Source: Desertimonas flava (GTDB lineage Bacteria; Actinomycetota; Acidimicrobiia; Acidimicrobiales; Ilumatobacteraceae). From it: a stretch of DNA of 64,000 nt. This document shows positions 1 to 7,786 of this stretch, in pieces; position 1 is the first letter of the stretch; the number at the start of each line of letters is the position of its first letter. A program made the translations under genes and the position numbers. The notes beneath the pieces are model-generated. The model saw only the letters and a list, made by a program, of their open reading frames with translations, was not told the origin of the DNA and did no database searches. Location of the stretch: the NCBI RefSeq assembly GCF_003426815.1, contig NZ_QKYK01000010.1, forward strand, positions 62,001 to 126,000. Direction: 5' to 3'.

Positions 1-2223
1 GCCTTCATCGGGGTGCTCGGGGTCGATGCTGTCGAGGAGACGCCCGAGCCGGCGAACGAGTCGCTCGATCTCGGCGTGGGCCCGGCCCATCGTCGCCGTG
101 GCTCCCTCGATGCCGAGGATGCGCTCGACGATCGGGTAGAGCTCGCGACCTTCGCTCAGCTCGTGGGGCAGGAGCTGTTCGATCAGGATGCCCTGGACGC
201 GCCGGACCCGTGCCATCGCACCAGGGTCCGGACGCGCGCTCAGCGCGTCGGCGGTGGCTCGGAGGTCGTCGAGCCGCGGCCGCAACGCTGCGTGGTCAGC
301 GATGATGCGCCGGGCAAGGTCGGCGTCGGCGGGGCTCATCGCATCACGCCGGCGCGTCGAGAATCGCGCCCGCAGAGCGTTGAGGATCGCTGCGGCGTCG
401 ATGCCCTCCTGGGCGAGGGCTCCGACGACGGGGGGCAGCAGCCCGACCCCGGCGATTCCCATTGCCACCAGCGACAGACCGATGCCGACCAGCACGCTCT
501 GGCGGGCGATTCGCATCGTCCTCTGTGCGATGTGCATCGCATCGGCGACGCGGTCGAGGCGATCGGTCATCAACACGGCGTCGGCGGTCTCGGCGCTGGC
601 GACGCTGCCCGTGCCGCCGATGGCGACTCCGACGTCCGCCTCGGCCAACGCGGCGGCGTCGTTGACGCCATCGCCGATCATCAACGTCGGCCCGTGCGCC
701 CGTTCGTTGCGGACGATGTCCACCTTGTCGGCGGGGCTGCACTCGCCGCGGACGACATCGATGCCGAGGAGCACGGCGACCGATTCCGCCGTACTGGAGC
801 GGTCGCCGGAGACCATCACGGCGCGGGTGATGCCGTGCTGCCGCAGCGTCCGGATGGTGCGGCTGGCGTCGGGCCGGACGGGATCGTCGAGCAGCACGGC
901 CCCGGCCGGCTGTCCGTCGATCGCCACGAACACGGTGAGCGCCCCGTCGAGCTGGGCCCGCCGGCGGATCGCCGACGCCCAACCGGGCGCAGCGTTGGCG
1001 GCGGCCCAGGCCGCCTTCCCGACCGCCACGAAGTGATCGCCGACGCGACCGCGTGTCCCCGCCCCGGGCACCTCCTCGACCAGGTCTGGTTGCTGCAGCG
1101 ACAGGCCCCGGTCGCGAGCGGTGCGGACGAGCGCGGTGGCCAACACGTGAGACGACATCTGGTCGAGGGACGCGGCATACCGGAGCAGCTCGGACGCCGG
1201 CCACGGTCCGGTGGTGACGATGTCGACCACAGAGGGTCGTCCGAGGGTGAGCGTGCCCGTCTTGTCGAGGAGGAGAACCTTCGACCTGGCGAGCTGCTCG
1301 AGGACTGTGCCGCCCTTGACGATGACGCCACGCGATGCGGCACGAGAGATTCCCGACGTGATGGCGACCGGCGCGGCCAGTACGAGCGGGCAGGGCGTGG
1401 CGACCACGAGCACCGCGACGGCCCGGGTGGCGTCCCCGGACAGCACCCACGCGGCGATGGTCGCCACGGCCGCAGCGAGGAGGAACAGGCCGGCGTAGCG
1501 GTCGGCGAGGCGGACGAATGCGGCGTTCGCGGCATCGGCCTCCGCCGCCTCGGCGAGCCGGACGATCCCGGCATACGTGCTGTCGGCGGCCGTGGCCGTC
1601 GCCCGCATCCGGAACGGAGCCCCTGCGTTCGTCGCCCCGCTGCGCGCCGGGTCGCCGGTGGCGAGCTCGACGGGCACGTGCTCGCCGGTCAGGGCCGACT
1701 CGTCGATCACCGCGGCGGTGCTCTCGACACGCCCGTCGACGGGGATGACCTCACCGATCTGGACGACGAGCAGATCGCCAGGCACGACGTCGGCGAGCTC
1801 CCGGGAGATCAAGCCGGCGGCCTCGACGCGATGGACGTGTCGCGGGCTGCGGTCGCGGAGCGCTCGCAGCTCACGTCGCGCTCGCCGAGTGGCCCGGTCC
1901 TCGAGTGCGCGACCGGTGGCCAGCATCAGGCTGATCACGGCGCCGGCGAGGAACTCGCGGGTGAGGAACGTGCCGAGGAGCGCCGCCAGGGCGATCACGT
2001 CCACGCCGAGGCGGCGGCGTCGCACGCTCGACCAGATCCACCAGGCCGCAGGACCGACGCCGACGAGCGTGGTCGATGCCCACACCACGTCGGCGACCTG
2101 CCGGGCGCCGACGAGCCACGCCACGATCCCCGAAGCCGTCGCCGCTCCCGCAACGAGCAGCGCGCGCTCGGAGATCGAACGGGGAGCGCGGTGCCCGTCG
2201 GCCTCCGCGCTCGGCACGTTCAC
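1..2223 (-). CDS. Heavy-metal (P1B-type) P-type ATPase with C-terminal hemerythrin-like domain, 3' end outside window
   Basis: This is a membrane cation-transporting ATPase read from a GTG at 2223; the frame is still open at base 1, so the C-terminus is cut off. No N-terminal CxxC metal-binding domain is seen. The TGE loop (ALTGEH), a membrane TPCPL motif (Cys about 278), the phosphorylation motif DKTGTLT (Asp 320) and the hinge GDGVND (about bases 656-685) are all present. After the last membrane helices a helical tail holds His644, HxxxE at 687-691 and HxxxE at 716-720, the ligand pattern of hemerythrin/HHE domains. The fusion suggests oxygen- or iron-responsive transport. The substrate is not assignable from sequence. 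A DosR-like box lies upstream at 2354-2370. No strong ribosome binding site is seen before the GTG. Confidence 0.88.
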   Translation of the reverse strand, partial: MNVPSAEADGHRAPRSISERALLVAGAATASGIVAWLVGARQVADVVWASTTLVGVGPAAWWIWSSVRRRRLGVDVIALAALLGTFLTREFLAGAVISLMLATGRALEDRATRRARRELRALRDRSPRHVHRVEAAGLISRELADVVPGDLLVVQIGEVIPVDGRVESTAAVIDESALTGEHVPVELATGDPARSGATNAGAPFRMRATATAADSTYAGIVRLAEAAEADAANAAFVRLADRYAGLFLLAAAVATIAAWVLSGDATRAVAVLVVATPCPLVLAAPVAITSGISRAASRGVIVKGGTVLEQLARSKVLLLDKTGTLTLGRPSVVDIVTTGPWPASELLRYAASLDQMSSHVLATALVRTARDRGLSLQQPDLVEEVPGAGTRGRVGDHFVAVGKAAWAAANAAPGWASAIRRRAQLDGALTVFVAIDGQPAGAVLLDDPVRPDASRTIRTLRQHGITRAVMVSGDRSSTAESVAVLLGIDVVRGECSPADKVDIVRNERAHGPTLMIGDGVNDAAALAEADVGVAIGGTGSVASAETADAVLMTDRLDRVADAMHIAQRTMRIARQSVLVGIGLSLVAMGIAGVGLLPPVVGALAQEGIDAAAILNALRARFSTRRRDAMSPADADLARRIIADHAALRPRLDDLRATADALSARPDPGAMARVRRVQGILIEQLLPHELSEGRELYPIVERILGIEGATATMGRAHAEIERLVRRLGRLLDSIDPEHPDEG

Positions 2224-2353
2224 GGCTGAGCGCGCGGCGCGGGGGCGTCGGCGACGGTCGGCGGTCGAGACGCCGCCGGCGGACGCGGGTCCACCGGGTG
2301 TGTCCGTCCGGCGAGAGGCATACCTCCAGCGTGCGTGATCGATCGCGCCGATC

Positions 2354-2370
2354 CAAGGGCCACAAGTCCC
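2354..2370 (-). promoter_or_regulatory. DosR-like box upstream of the ATPase-hemerythrin gene
   Basis: Read on the minus strand the site is GGGACTTGTGGCCCTTG, an imperfect palindrome close to the island consensus GGGACCTTCGGCCCTGG. It is about 130 bases upstream of the GTG at 2223. That implies either a long leader or a missed upstream start, although no start codon exists in frame between them. Confidence 0.55.
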
Positions 2371-2410
2371 ATCACCGGGGGGGAAACGGCGATGCTCGGT
2401 GATCGGTCCG

Positions 2411-2427
2411 GGGACCTTCGGCCCTGG
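2411..2427 (+). promoter_or_regulatory. DosR-like box upstream of the CoA-binding gene
   Basis: GGGACCTTCGGCCCTGG is the best example of the palindromic box repeated through the first 18 kb. It is about 65 bases upstream of the GTG at 2493. The spacing and orientation fit an activator site for the 2493-3532 gene pair. Confidence 0.65.
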
Positions 2428-2492
2428 CCCGCAGCCGCTCACCGGCAGACGATGTCAGCAGTGGCCGTCGGTCAACGAGAGGAGATCGGCCC

Positions 2493-2966
2493 GTGAAGAC
2501 CAAGGATGCGACCAAGGAGTTCCTGTCGAAGCGACGGATCGCGGTGACCGGGGTGTCCCGGACGCCGAAAGGCCACGGCAGCAACGTGGTCTACCAACGG
2601 CTCCGTAGCCGCGGCTTCGAGGTGTTCGCCATCAATCCGAACGCCGACCAGGTCGAGGGGGACCCGTGCTACCCCGACCTCGCATCGGTGCCCGGCGGCG
2701 TGGACGCCGTCGTGATCGCCACCAGTCCGGCACGGGCCGAAGCGACGATGCGAGAGTGCGTCGAGCTGGGCATCAGCCACGCCTGGATGCACCGCGGTCC
2801 GGGGCCGGGAAGCGTGTCGGACGCGGCGACGACCTACGGGCGCGATCACGGGATGACCGTCATCGACGGTGGGTGCCCGTGCATGTTCGATCCGACCGCT
2901 GATCTCGGTCACAAGGCGATGCGTGTGGTGTTCGGGTTGACCGGAAGGATCCCCAAGCAGGTGTGA
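2493..2966 (+). CDS. CoA-binding (YccU-type) protein
   Basis: A 157-residue protein of the CoA_binding_2 family, a single Rossmann domain related to the N-terminal CoA-ligase domain. The start (RRIAVTGVSRTPKGHGSNVVYQ), the middle segment DAVVIATSP and the Cys-containing loop GGCPCMF match that fold. The GTG start is set by a ribosome binding site (GAGAGGAG) about 8 bases upstream. It overlaps the next gene by 4 bases (GTGA), so the two are probably translationally coupled. The physiological role of this family is unclear. A good DosR-like box precedes it. Confidence 0.8.
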   Translation: MKTKDATKEFLSKRRIAVTGVSRTPKGHGSNVVYQRLRSRGFEVFAINPNADQVEGDPCYPDLASVPGGVDAVVIATSPARAEATMRECVELGISHAWMHRGPGPGSVSDAATTYGRDHGMTVIDGGCPCMFDPTADLGHKAMRVVFGLTGRIPKQV

Positions 2967-3532
2967 GCCGGCCGGCGCGAGGGCCCGACCCGATGGAGCA
3001 CGTCGTCATTCCGCTGGATCTCATGCACGCGCGGGCCGCCGGCGATCTCGCGGCCGGGCTCGTCGGCCCGTCCGGCCACCGCACGGCTGCGACGCCGTCC
3101 TGGCACATCACCGTGGCCTCGTTCGAGCCGGTGTCGCCGTCGGTCAGCCGGCAGGTGGTCGCCGCTGTCGCGGCGCGCACCGACCCGTTCGTCGTGCACG
3201 CCCACGGCTACGGCCTGTTCGTCGGCGCGCACGGGTCCAGCCTCATCATGTACGTCCCGGTGGTCCGCGGGCCGAGACTCGAAGCCCTCCGGGTCGACCT
3301 GCATCGATCGCTCGAGGACGCCGGTGTCCGCGTCGCGCACTGGCTCGATGCCGACCACTGGACGCCGCACATCACGCTGATCGACCGCGACATGGCCGAG
3401 ATCGACGTCGCGAGACTCGCCGCGTTCGTTCGCCAACGGCAACATCCGAGCTGGCACGTTCCCGTCGGCGAGCTCGCCGTCTCGACGGCACACGGCGAGT
3501 ACTCGGACCCGATCACGCTGGGCGTTCGCTGA
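2963..3532 (+). CDS. 2H phosphoesterase / 2'-5' RNA ligase family protein
   Basis: A 189-residue protein with the two HxT motifs of the 2H phosphoesterase (LigT/cyclic phosphodiesterase) superfamily: HITV near residue 49 and HITL near residue 137. Members act on 2',3'-cyclic phosphates or 2'-5' linked nucleotides; the substrate here is unknown. The GTG start overlaps the stop of the CoA-binding gene by 4 bases. An in-frame ATG lies 10 codons further on (2993) and could also be used. Confidence 0.75.
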   Translation: MSRPARGPDPMEHVVIPLDLMHARAAGDLAAGLVGPSGHRTAATPSWHITVASFEPVSPSVSRQVVAAVAARTDPFVVHAHGYGLFVGAHGSSLIMYVPVVRGPRLEALRVDLHRSLEDAGVRVAHWLDADHWTPHITLIDRDMAEIDVARLAAFVRQRQHPSWHVPVGELAVSTAHGEYSDPITLGVR

Positions 3533-3617
3533 CGCGTCGACGGGTGTCCGTCGTGGCGGCGAGCATCCCGCTCGACCGGCCGAGTGGGGTCGGCGGCCCT
3601 GGCCGCACAGCCGATTG

Positions 3618-3634
3618 GGGACATTGGGCCCTGG
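3618..3634 (+). promoter_or_regulatory. DosR-like box upstream of the GNAT-synthetase operon
   Basis: GGGACATTGGGCCCTGG lies 33 bases before the ATG at 3667. A weaker look-alike (GGGGTCGGCGGCCCTGG, about 3586-3602) sits just upstream. Tandem DosR sites are common in mycobacterial promoters. Confidence 0.65.
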
Positions 3635-3666
3635 ACGGGCGATGACGCGGCGACCAGGCTGGTCGC

Positions 3667-6510
3667 ATGCCGACGATCGATGCTGGCGGCCGCCCCGGTA
3701 GCTCCGCCACGGTGTTGGAGCGGTTCGATCGCGACGTGCTGCTGGCCACCGGGCGAGCAGTACGCATCCGCCCGTCGGGCGACACCGACGTGGCGGCGAT
3801 GCGGTCGTTCTACGAATCGCTCAGCGACCGGTCGACGTACTTCCGGTTCTTCGGCCTCCGCCCCGCCCTGCTCGACCCGTACATCGATCCGGCAGCGGCG
3901 CTCGACATCGAGCACCGGGTGGTGCTGCTCGCCTACGACGGGGACGAGCTCATCGGCATCGGCGAGTACATCCGGGTGCCGGGCCGCCCCGAGGCCGAGG
4001 TGGCCTTCGCCGTCGCCGACAGCCACCAACACGAGGGGGTGGCCACGGTTCTCCTCGAGGACCTCGCCCTGATCGCCCGGGCCGCCGGCCTCACGAAGCT
4101 GGTCGCCGAGACGCTCGCCACCAACGACGCGATGCTCGTCGTGTTCCGGTCGGTCGGCCTGGTCACACGCTCGTGGTACGACGCCGGGCAGATTCACGTC
4201 GAGCTCGACCTGACGGGCGAGTCGCTGCTCGAGGATCGCGCCGACGGGCGTGACTGGGTCGCCGCTGTGGCGTCCCTGCGGCCGATCCTCGAGGCGCGCC
4301 ACGTCGTCGTGATCGGCGCCGGTCGCGACCCCTCGTCGGTCGGGCGGCAGATCCTCGCCAATCTGCGGCAGACGTTCCACGGCCGCGTCAGCGTCGTCCA
4401 CCCGGTCGTTGACGACGTGGATGGGATCGCCACGGCGCGGCGGGTCGGCGATCTCGACGCGGTCCCCGACCTCGCGGTCGTGGCCGTCCCGGCGGCACAT
4501 GTGACCGACGTGGTCGAACAGTGCGGGCGGGCTGGGGTCAGAGCGGCCGTCGTCATCTCCGCCGGATTCGCCGAGGCCGGCGACGACGGCGTGGCCCGGG
4601 AACGCGACCTGATCCGCGCCGCGCGGCGGCACGGAATGCGCATCGTGGGTCCCAACTGCCTCGGAGTCGTGTCGACCGGCGTCGGTCTCGACGCCACGTT
4701 CATGCGGCATCCCCTGCGCGCGGGCTCCATCGCGATCGCGTCCCAGTCGGGTGGCGTCGGCATCGTCCTCGCCGATGAAGCGGCCCGCCGCGATCTCGGC
4801 GTGTCGACGTTCGTGTCGATGGGGAACAAGGCCGATGTCAGTGGCAACGACCTCCTGCGCTACTGGGTCGATGACCCGGCGACGAGGGTCGGCCTGATGT
4901 ACCTCGAGTCGATCGGCAACCCGCTCCGCTTCGCCCGAGTCGCCCGGGCCGCGTCCCGGCGTCTCCCGCTCGTCGCCCTCAAGAGCGGACGCTCCGAGGC
5001 GGGCCGACGTGGCGCCCGCTCGCACACGGCCGCTCTCGCCGCCGACGACGCTGGCATCGACGCGCTCTTCGCCCACACTGGCGTGATCCGCGCCCACTCG
5101 CTCGACCACCTCCTCGACATCGCCGCCCTGCTCGTCGATCAACCGGCTCCGTCGGGCCGGCGCGTCGCCCTCGTCGGCAACACAGGAGGACCGTTGATCC
5201 TCGCCGCCGACGCCGCTGCCGCCACCCACCTCGACGTGGTCGAGCTCTCCGGAGAGCTGCAGGACCGCCTGCGCGCCTTCGTCCCCGACGCCGCGGCGCT
5301 CGCCAACCCGATCGATCTGCTCGCCACGGCCACACCCGACCAGTACCGGACCGTGCTCGACACGATTGCCGACTCGGGGGAGGTCGACGCGTGCGCGGTC
5401 ATCCACGTCAACCTCGCCAGCCACGCCGCAGCGGCCCCGCTGCCCCTCGACTGGTCGGATCGACAGGTGACGGCCGCCGCCGTGCTGCTCGGTGGCGCGA
5501 CGGCCGTCGGGTCGATGCCCCGCTACCCGACGCCGGAACGGGCCATCGCCGCGCTCTCCTCCGCCGCCGATCGCGGTGCCTGGCTGGCGTCCGTGGCCTC
5601 CGAGCCATTCCACGCTGAGGACGTCGACCTGCTGGCGCTCCGGCACCGGGCCCGCAGCCTGGCCGAGCACAGCGAGCCGAACGGCTGGCTCGCCCCGAGT
5701 GACACGTTCGAACTGCTGAGTGCACTCGGCGTGCCGGTCGCATCCTGGGCGGTCGCCACCACCGCCGCCGACTGTGTCCGCCAGGCTCAGCGGCTCGGAT
5801 TCCCGTGCGTGCTCAAGGCGGTCGTTCCGGGGATCGTCCACAAGACCGAGGCCGGCGCGGTGATCTGCGGCATCGACAACGCGGCGGCGGCCCGCCGGGC
5901 CGTCCGCGAACTCCAGCAACGGTTCGGCAGCCAGCTGCACCACGTCCTCGTCCAACAGCAGGTCGGACCGGGGCCCGAGCTGCTCGTCGGTGGCGTCCGC
6001 GACCCGGCCATCGGGCCGCTCGTCGTCGTGGGTGCCGGCGGCACGGCGGCCGAGGTGTTGCGCGACCGCTCCGTGATGCTCGCCCCGGTCAGCGACCGGC
6101 AGGCGCGAGCGGGCGTCGAGCGACTCCGCATGTACCCGCTGCTCACCGGCTTCCGGGGTCGTCCGTCCATCCCCACCGAGCCGATCATCGACATCGTCGG
6201 GCGGGTCGGGCTGCTGATGGCCACCGTCCCGGAGATCGCCGAACTCGATCTCAACCCCGTCATCGGCGCCTCGAGCGGCACCGTCGTGGTCGACGCCCGC
6301 ATCGCCCTGAGCCCGGCACCGGTCGGACCGCTACGCGGCTTGCGCGTGTCCACCGGGCCAGGCAGCCGCAACGGGGACAACTCGTCGTCGACGACCGACC
6401 CTGCGGCGGAGACGCGCGCCCGACGGGACGTTCGACCCTTGTCAATCCGGACTGACGACGGGACGATGGGAGTGCGATCAGTCATCTCTGTGAACGAGGA
6501 GGCACCATGA
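3667..6510 (+). CDS. GNAT acetyltransferase fused to NDP-forming acyl-CoA synthetase (Pat-like)
   Basis: A 947-residue protein. Residues about 15-180 form a GNAT acetyltransferase (PSGDTDVAAMRSFYESLSDRS; acetyl-CoA loop around HQHEGVATVLL). The rest is the alpha plus beta arrangement of ADP-forming acetyl-CoA synthetases: CoA-binding VVIGAGRDPSSVGRQ, PNCLGV, an SHTAAL segment with His453, and a C-terminal ATP-grasp region (FPCVLKAVVPGIVHKTEAG). Proteins with these parts are protein lysine acetyltransferases (Pat/PatA) that acetylate acyl-CoA synthetases. This one has the GNAT first, as in Streptomyces-type enzymes. Whether His453 keeps synthetase activity alive cannot be told here. It overlaps the next gene by ATGA, at the head of a four-gene coupled operon. 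Confidence 0.85.
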   Translation: MPTIDAGGRPGSSATVLERFDRDVLLATGRAVRIRPSGDTDVAAMRSFYESLSDRSTYFRFFGLRPALLDPYIDPAAALDIEHRVVLLAYDGDELIGIGEYIRVPGRPEAEVAFAVADSHQHEGVATVLLEDLALIARAAGLTKLVAETLATNDAMLVVFRSVGLVTRSWYDAGQIHVELDLTGESLLEDRADGRDWVAAVASLRPILEARHVVVIGAGRDPSSVGRQILANLRQTFHGRVSVVHPVVDDVDGIATARRVGDLDAVPDLAVVAVPAAHVTDVVEQCGRAGVRAAVVISAGFAEAGDDGVARERDLIRAARRHGMRIVGPNCLGVVSTGVGLDATFMRHPLRAGSIAIASQSGGVGIVLADEAARRDLGVSTFVSMGNKADVSGNDLLRYWVDDPATRVGLMYLESIGNPLRFARVARAASRRLPLVALKSGRSEAGRRGARSHTAALAADDAGIDALFAHTGVIRAHSLDHLLDIAALLVDQPAPSGRRVALVGNTGGPLILAADAAAATHLDVVELSGELQDRLRAFVPDAAALANPIDLLATATPDQYRTVLDTIADSGEVDACAVIHVNLASHAAAAPLPLDWSDRQVTAAAVLLGGATAVGSMPRYPTPERAIAALSSAADRGAWLASVASEPFHAEDVDLLALRHRARSLAEHSEPNGWLAPSDTFELLSALGVPVASWAVATTAADCVRQAQRLGFPCVLKAVVPGIVHKTEAGAVICGIDNAAAARRAVRELQQRFGSQLHHVLVQQQVGPGPELLVGGVRDPAIGPLVVVGAGGTAAEVLRDRSVMLAPVSDRQARAGVERLRMYPLLTGFRGRPSIPTEPIIDIVGRVGLLMATVPEIAELDLNPVIGASSGTVVVDARIALSPAPVGPLRGLRVSTGPGSRNGDNSSSTTDPAAETRARRDVRPLSIRTDDGTMGVRSVISVNEEAP
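6425..6441 (+). promoter_or_regulatory. DosR-like box inside the end of the synthetase gene
   Basis: GGGACGTTCGACCCTTG lies within the last 30 codons of the preceding gene and about 65 bases before the DUF1918 ATG at 6507. It could give the last three genes of the operon an internal promoter. Confidence 0.45.
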
Positions 6511-6755
6511 AAGCGACCGTAGGCGATCGGCTCATCGTGAGCGGTCACCATGTCGGCGAACCCGACCGTGACGCCGAGATCCTCGAGGTCCACGGCCCGA
6601 ACGGCGCGCCGCCCTACCAGGTCCGCTGGTCCGACGACGGCCACGAGTCGTTGCTCTTCCCGGGGAGCGATGCCCGTATCGAACACTTCGATCACCACCG
6701 CGGTCGTGCCCGCACCGACTCTGGTCCGAGGCGGCCCGCCGCGCCCTCACCGTGA
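6507..6755 (+). CDS. DUF1918 small protein
   Basis: An 82-residue protein whose first 60 residues (MKATVGDRLIVSGHHVGEP, then VRWSDDGHESLLFPGSDARI) match the DUF1918 family, a small beta-barrel domain of unknown function. From memory, mycobacterial Rv0569, a DosR-regulon member, belongs to the same family. The start has a strong ribosome binding site (GAGGAGGC). The gene overlaps both neighbours by 4 bases, so it is translated as part of the synthetase-dehydrogenase-kinase operon. Confidence 0.8.
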   Translation: MKATVGDRLIVSGHHVGEPDRDAEILEVHGPNGAPPYQVRWSDDGHESLLFPGSDARIEHFDHHRGRARTDSGPRRPAAPSP

Positions 6756-7786
6756 CGGCGTGGGCCGTCGGCACGCCAGCCCCGGCGGCATCCGAGCCGC
6801 TGGTGGCTGTCGACCGCCCGAAACCGGAACCGGCGACCGGGCAGATCCGTGTCCGGGTGACGGCGTGCGGCGTGTGCCGCACGGATCTCCACCTCGCAGA
6901 AGGTGATCTCCCACCCCGCCGGCATCTCACCGTCCCGGGCCACGAGATCGTCGGCGTCGTCGACGCCCTTGGCGCCGGTGGCTCACGGTTCGAGCCGGGG
7001 CAGCGGGTCGGCATCGCCTGGCTGCGATCGACGTGCGGACGGTGCCGCTGGTGCCGGGCAGGCAGCGAGAACCTCTGTGAACGCCCGCGATTCACCGGCT
7101 GGGACGACGACGGCGGCTTCGCCGAGTGGGCGGTCGCCGACGAGGCGTACGCCTACGCGCTCCCCGACCGCTACGACGACGTGCACGCGGCACCCCTCCT
7201 GTGCGCCGGCATCATCGGATATCGCTCCCTACGCCGCACCGACCTGCCTCCGGGCGGACGGCTCGGCATCTACGGATTCGGAGCGTCCGCCCACCTGACC
7301 GCGCAGGTCGCCCTCGCGGCCGGCGCGACCGTGCACGTGATGACGCGGTCGGCCGATGCGCGAGAGCTCGCCCTCGAGCTCGGCGTCCACTCTGCGGGCC
7401 TGGCTGACGCGCCGCCACCCGAACCACTGGACGCGGCGATCGTCTTCGCGCCGGCCGGCGAGCTGGTCCCGGTGGCCCTGCGGGCCCTCGACCGCGGCGG
7501 CAAGGCGGTCCTCGCCGGCATCCACATGTCGCCGATCCCCCCGCTCGATCACCGACGTGAGCTCTTCGACGAGCGTGAGCTCCGCACGGTGACGGCCAAC
7601 ACTCGCCGCGACGGCGAGGAGTTCCTCGCCATCGCGGCGAATCTCGACCTCCACGTCGTCGCCCAGCCCTACCCGCTCGGCGCCGCCAACCAAGCATTGC
7701 GCGACCTGGCCGAGGACCGGATCCGCGGCGCCGCCGTGCTGATCATCGACGACGCGACATCGCCTCAGGGAGCGACGACCCGATGA
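6752..7786 (+). CDS. Zinc-dependent alcohol dehydrogenase (AdhA-like)
   Basis: A 344-residue medium-chain dehydrogenase. The catalytic zinc ligands are in GVCRTDLH (Cys near residue 33) and GHE. The structural zinc site is the four-cysteine run CGRCRWCRAGSENLC. The nucleotide-binding glycine motif is YGFGASAH. It should interconvert an alcohol and an aldehyde with NAD(P); the physiological substrate is unknown. The GTG start overlaps the DUF1918 stop and its stop overlaps the phosphofructokinase ATG, both by 4 bases. In this context it may regenerate NAD+ during oxygen limitation (inference). Confidence 0.88.
   Translation: MTAWAVGTPAPAASEPLVAVDRPKPEPATGQIRVRVTACGVCRTDLHLAEGDLPPRRHLTVPGHEIVGVVDALGAGGSRFEPGQRVGIAWLRSTCGRCRWCRAGSENLCERPRFTGWDDDGGFAEWAVADEAYAYALPDRYDDVHAAPLLCAGIIGYRSLRRTDLPPGGRLGIYGFGASAHLTAQVALAAGATVHVMTRSADARELALELGVHSAGLADAPPPEPLDAAIVFAPAGELVPVALRALDRGGKAVLAGIHMSPIPPLDHRRELFDERELRTVTANTRRDGEEFLAIAANLDLHVVAQPYPLGAANQALRDLAEDRIRGAAVLIIDDATSPQGATTR

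Noticed and set aside
13-2229. 738-residue open frame on the plus strand
   Set aside because: It is the antisense shadow of the P-type ATPase. Its composition is Asp/Arg/Gly-rich with no domain, while the minus frame has every ATPase motif.
3586-3602. Second DosR-like box before the GNAT-synthetase gene
   Set aside because: Three or more differences from the consensus and no symmetry in the first half. Mentioned only as a possible weak site.
3208-5955. 915-residue open frame on the minus strand
   Set aside because: Antisense shadow of the GNAT-synthetase gene, low-complexity Arg/Asp/Gly and no motif.
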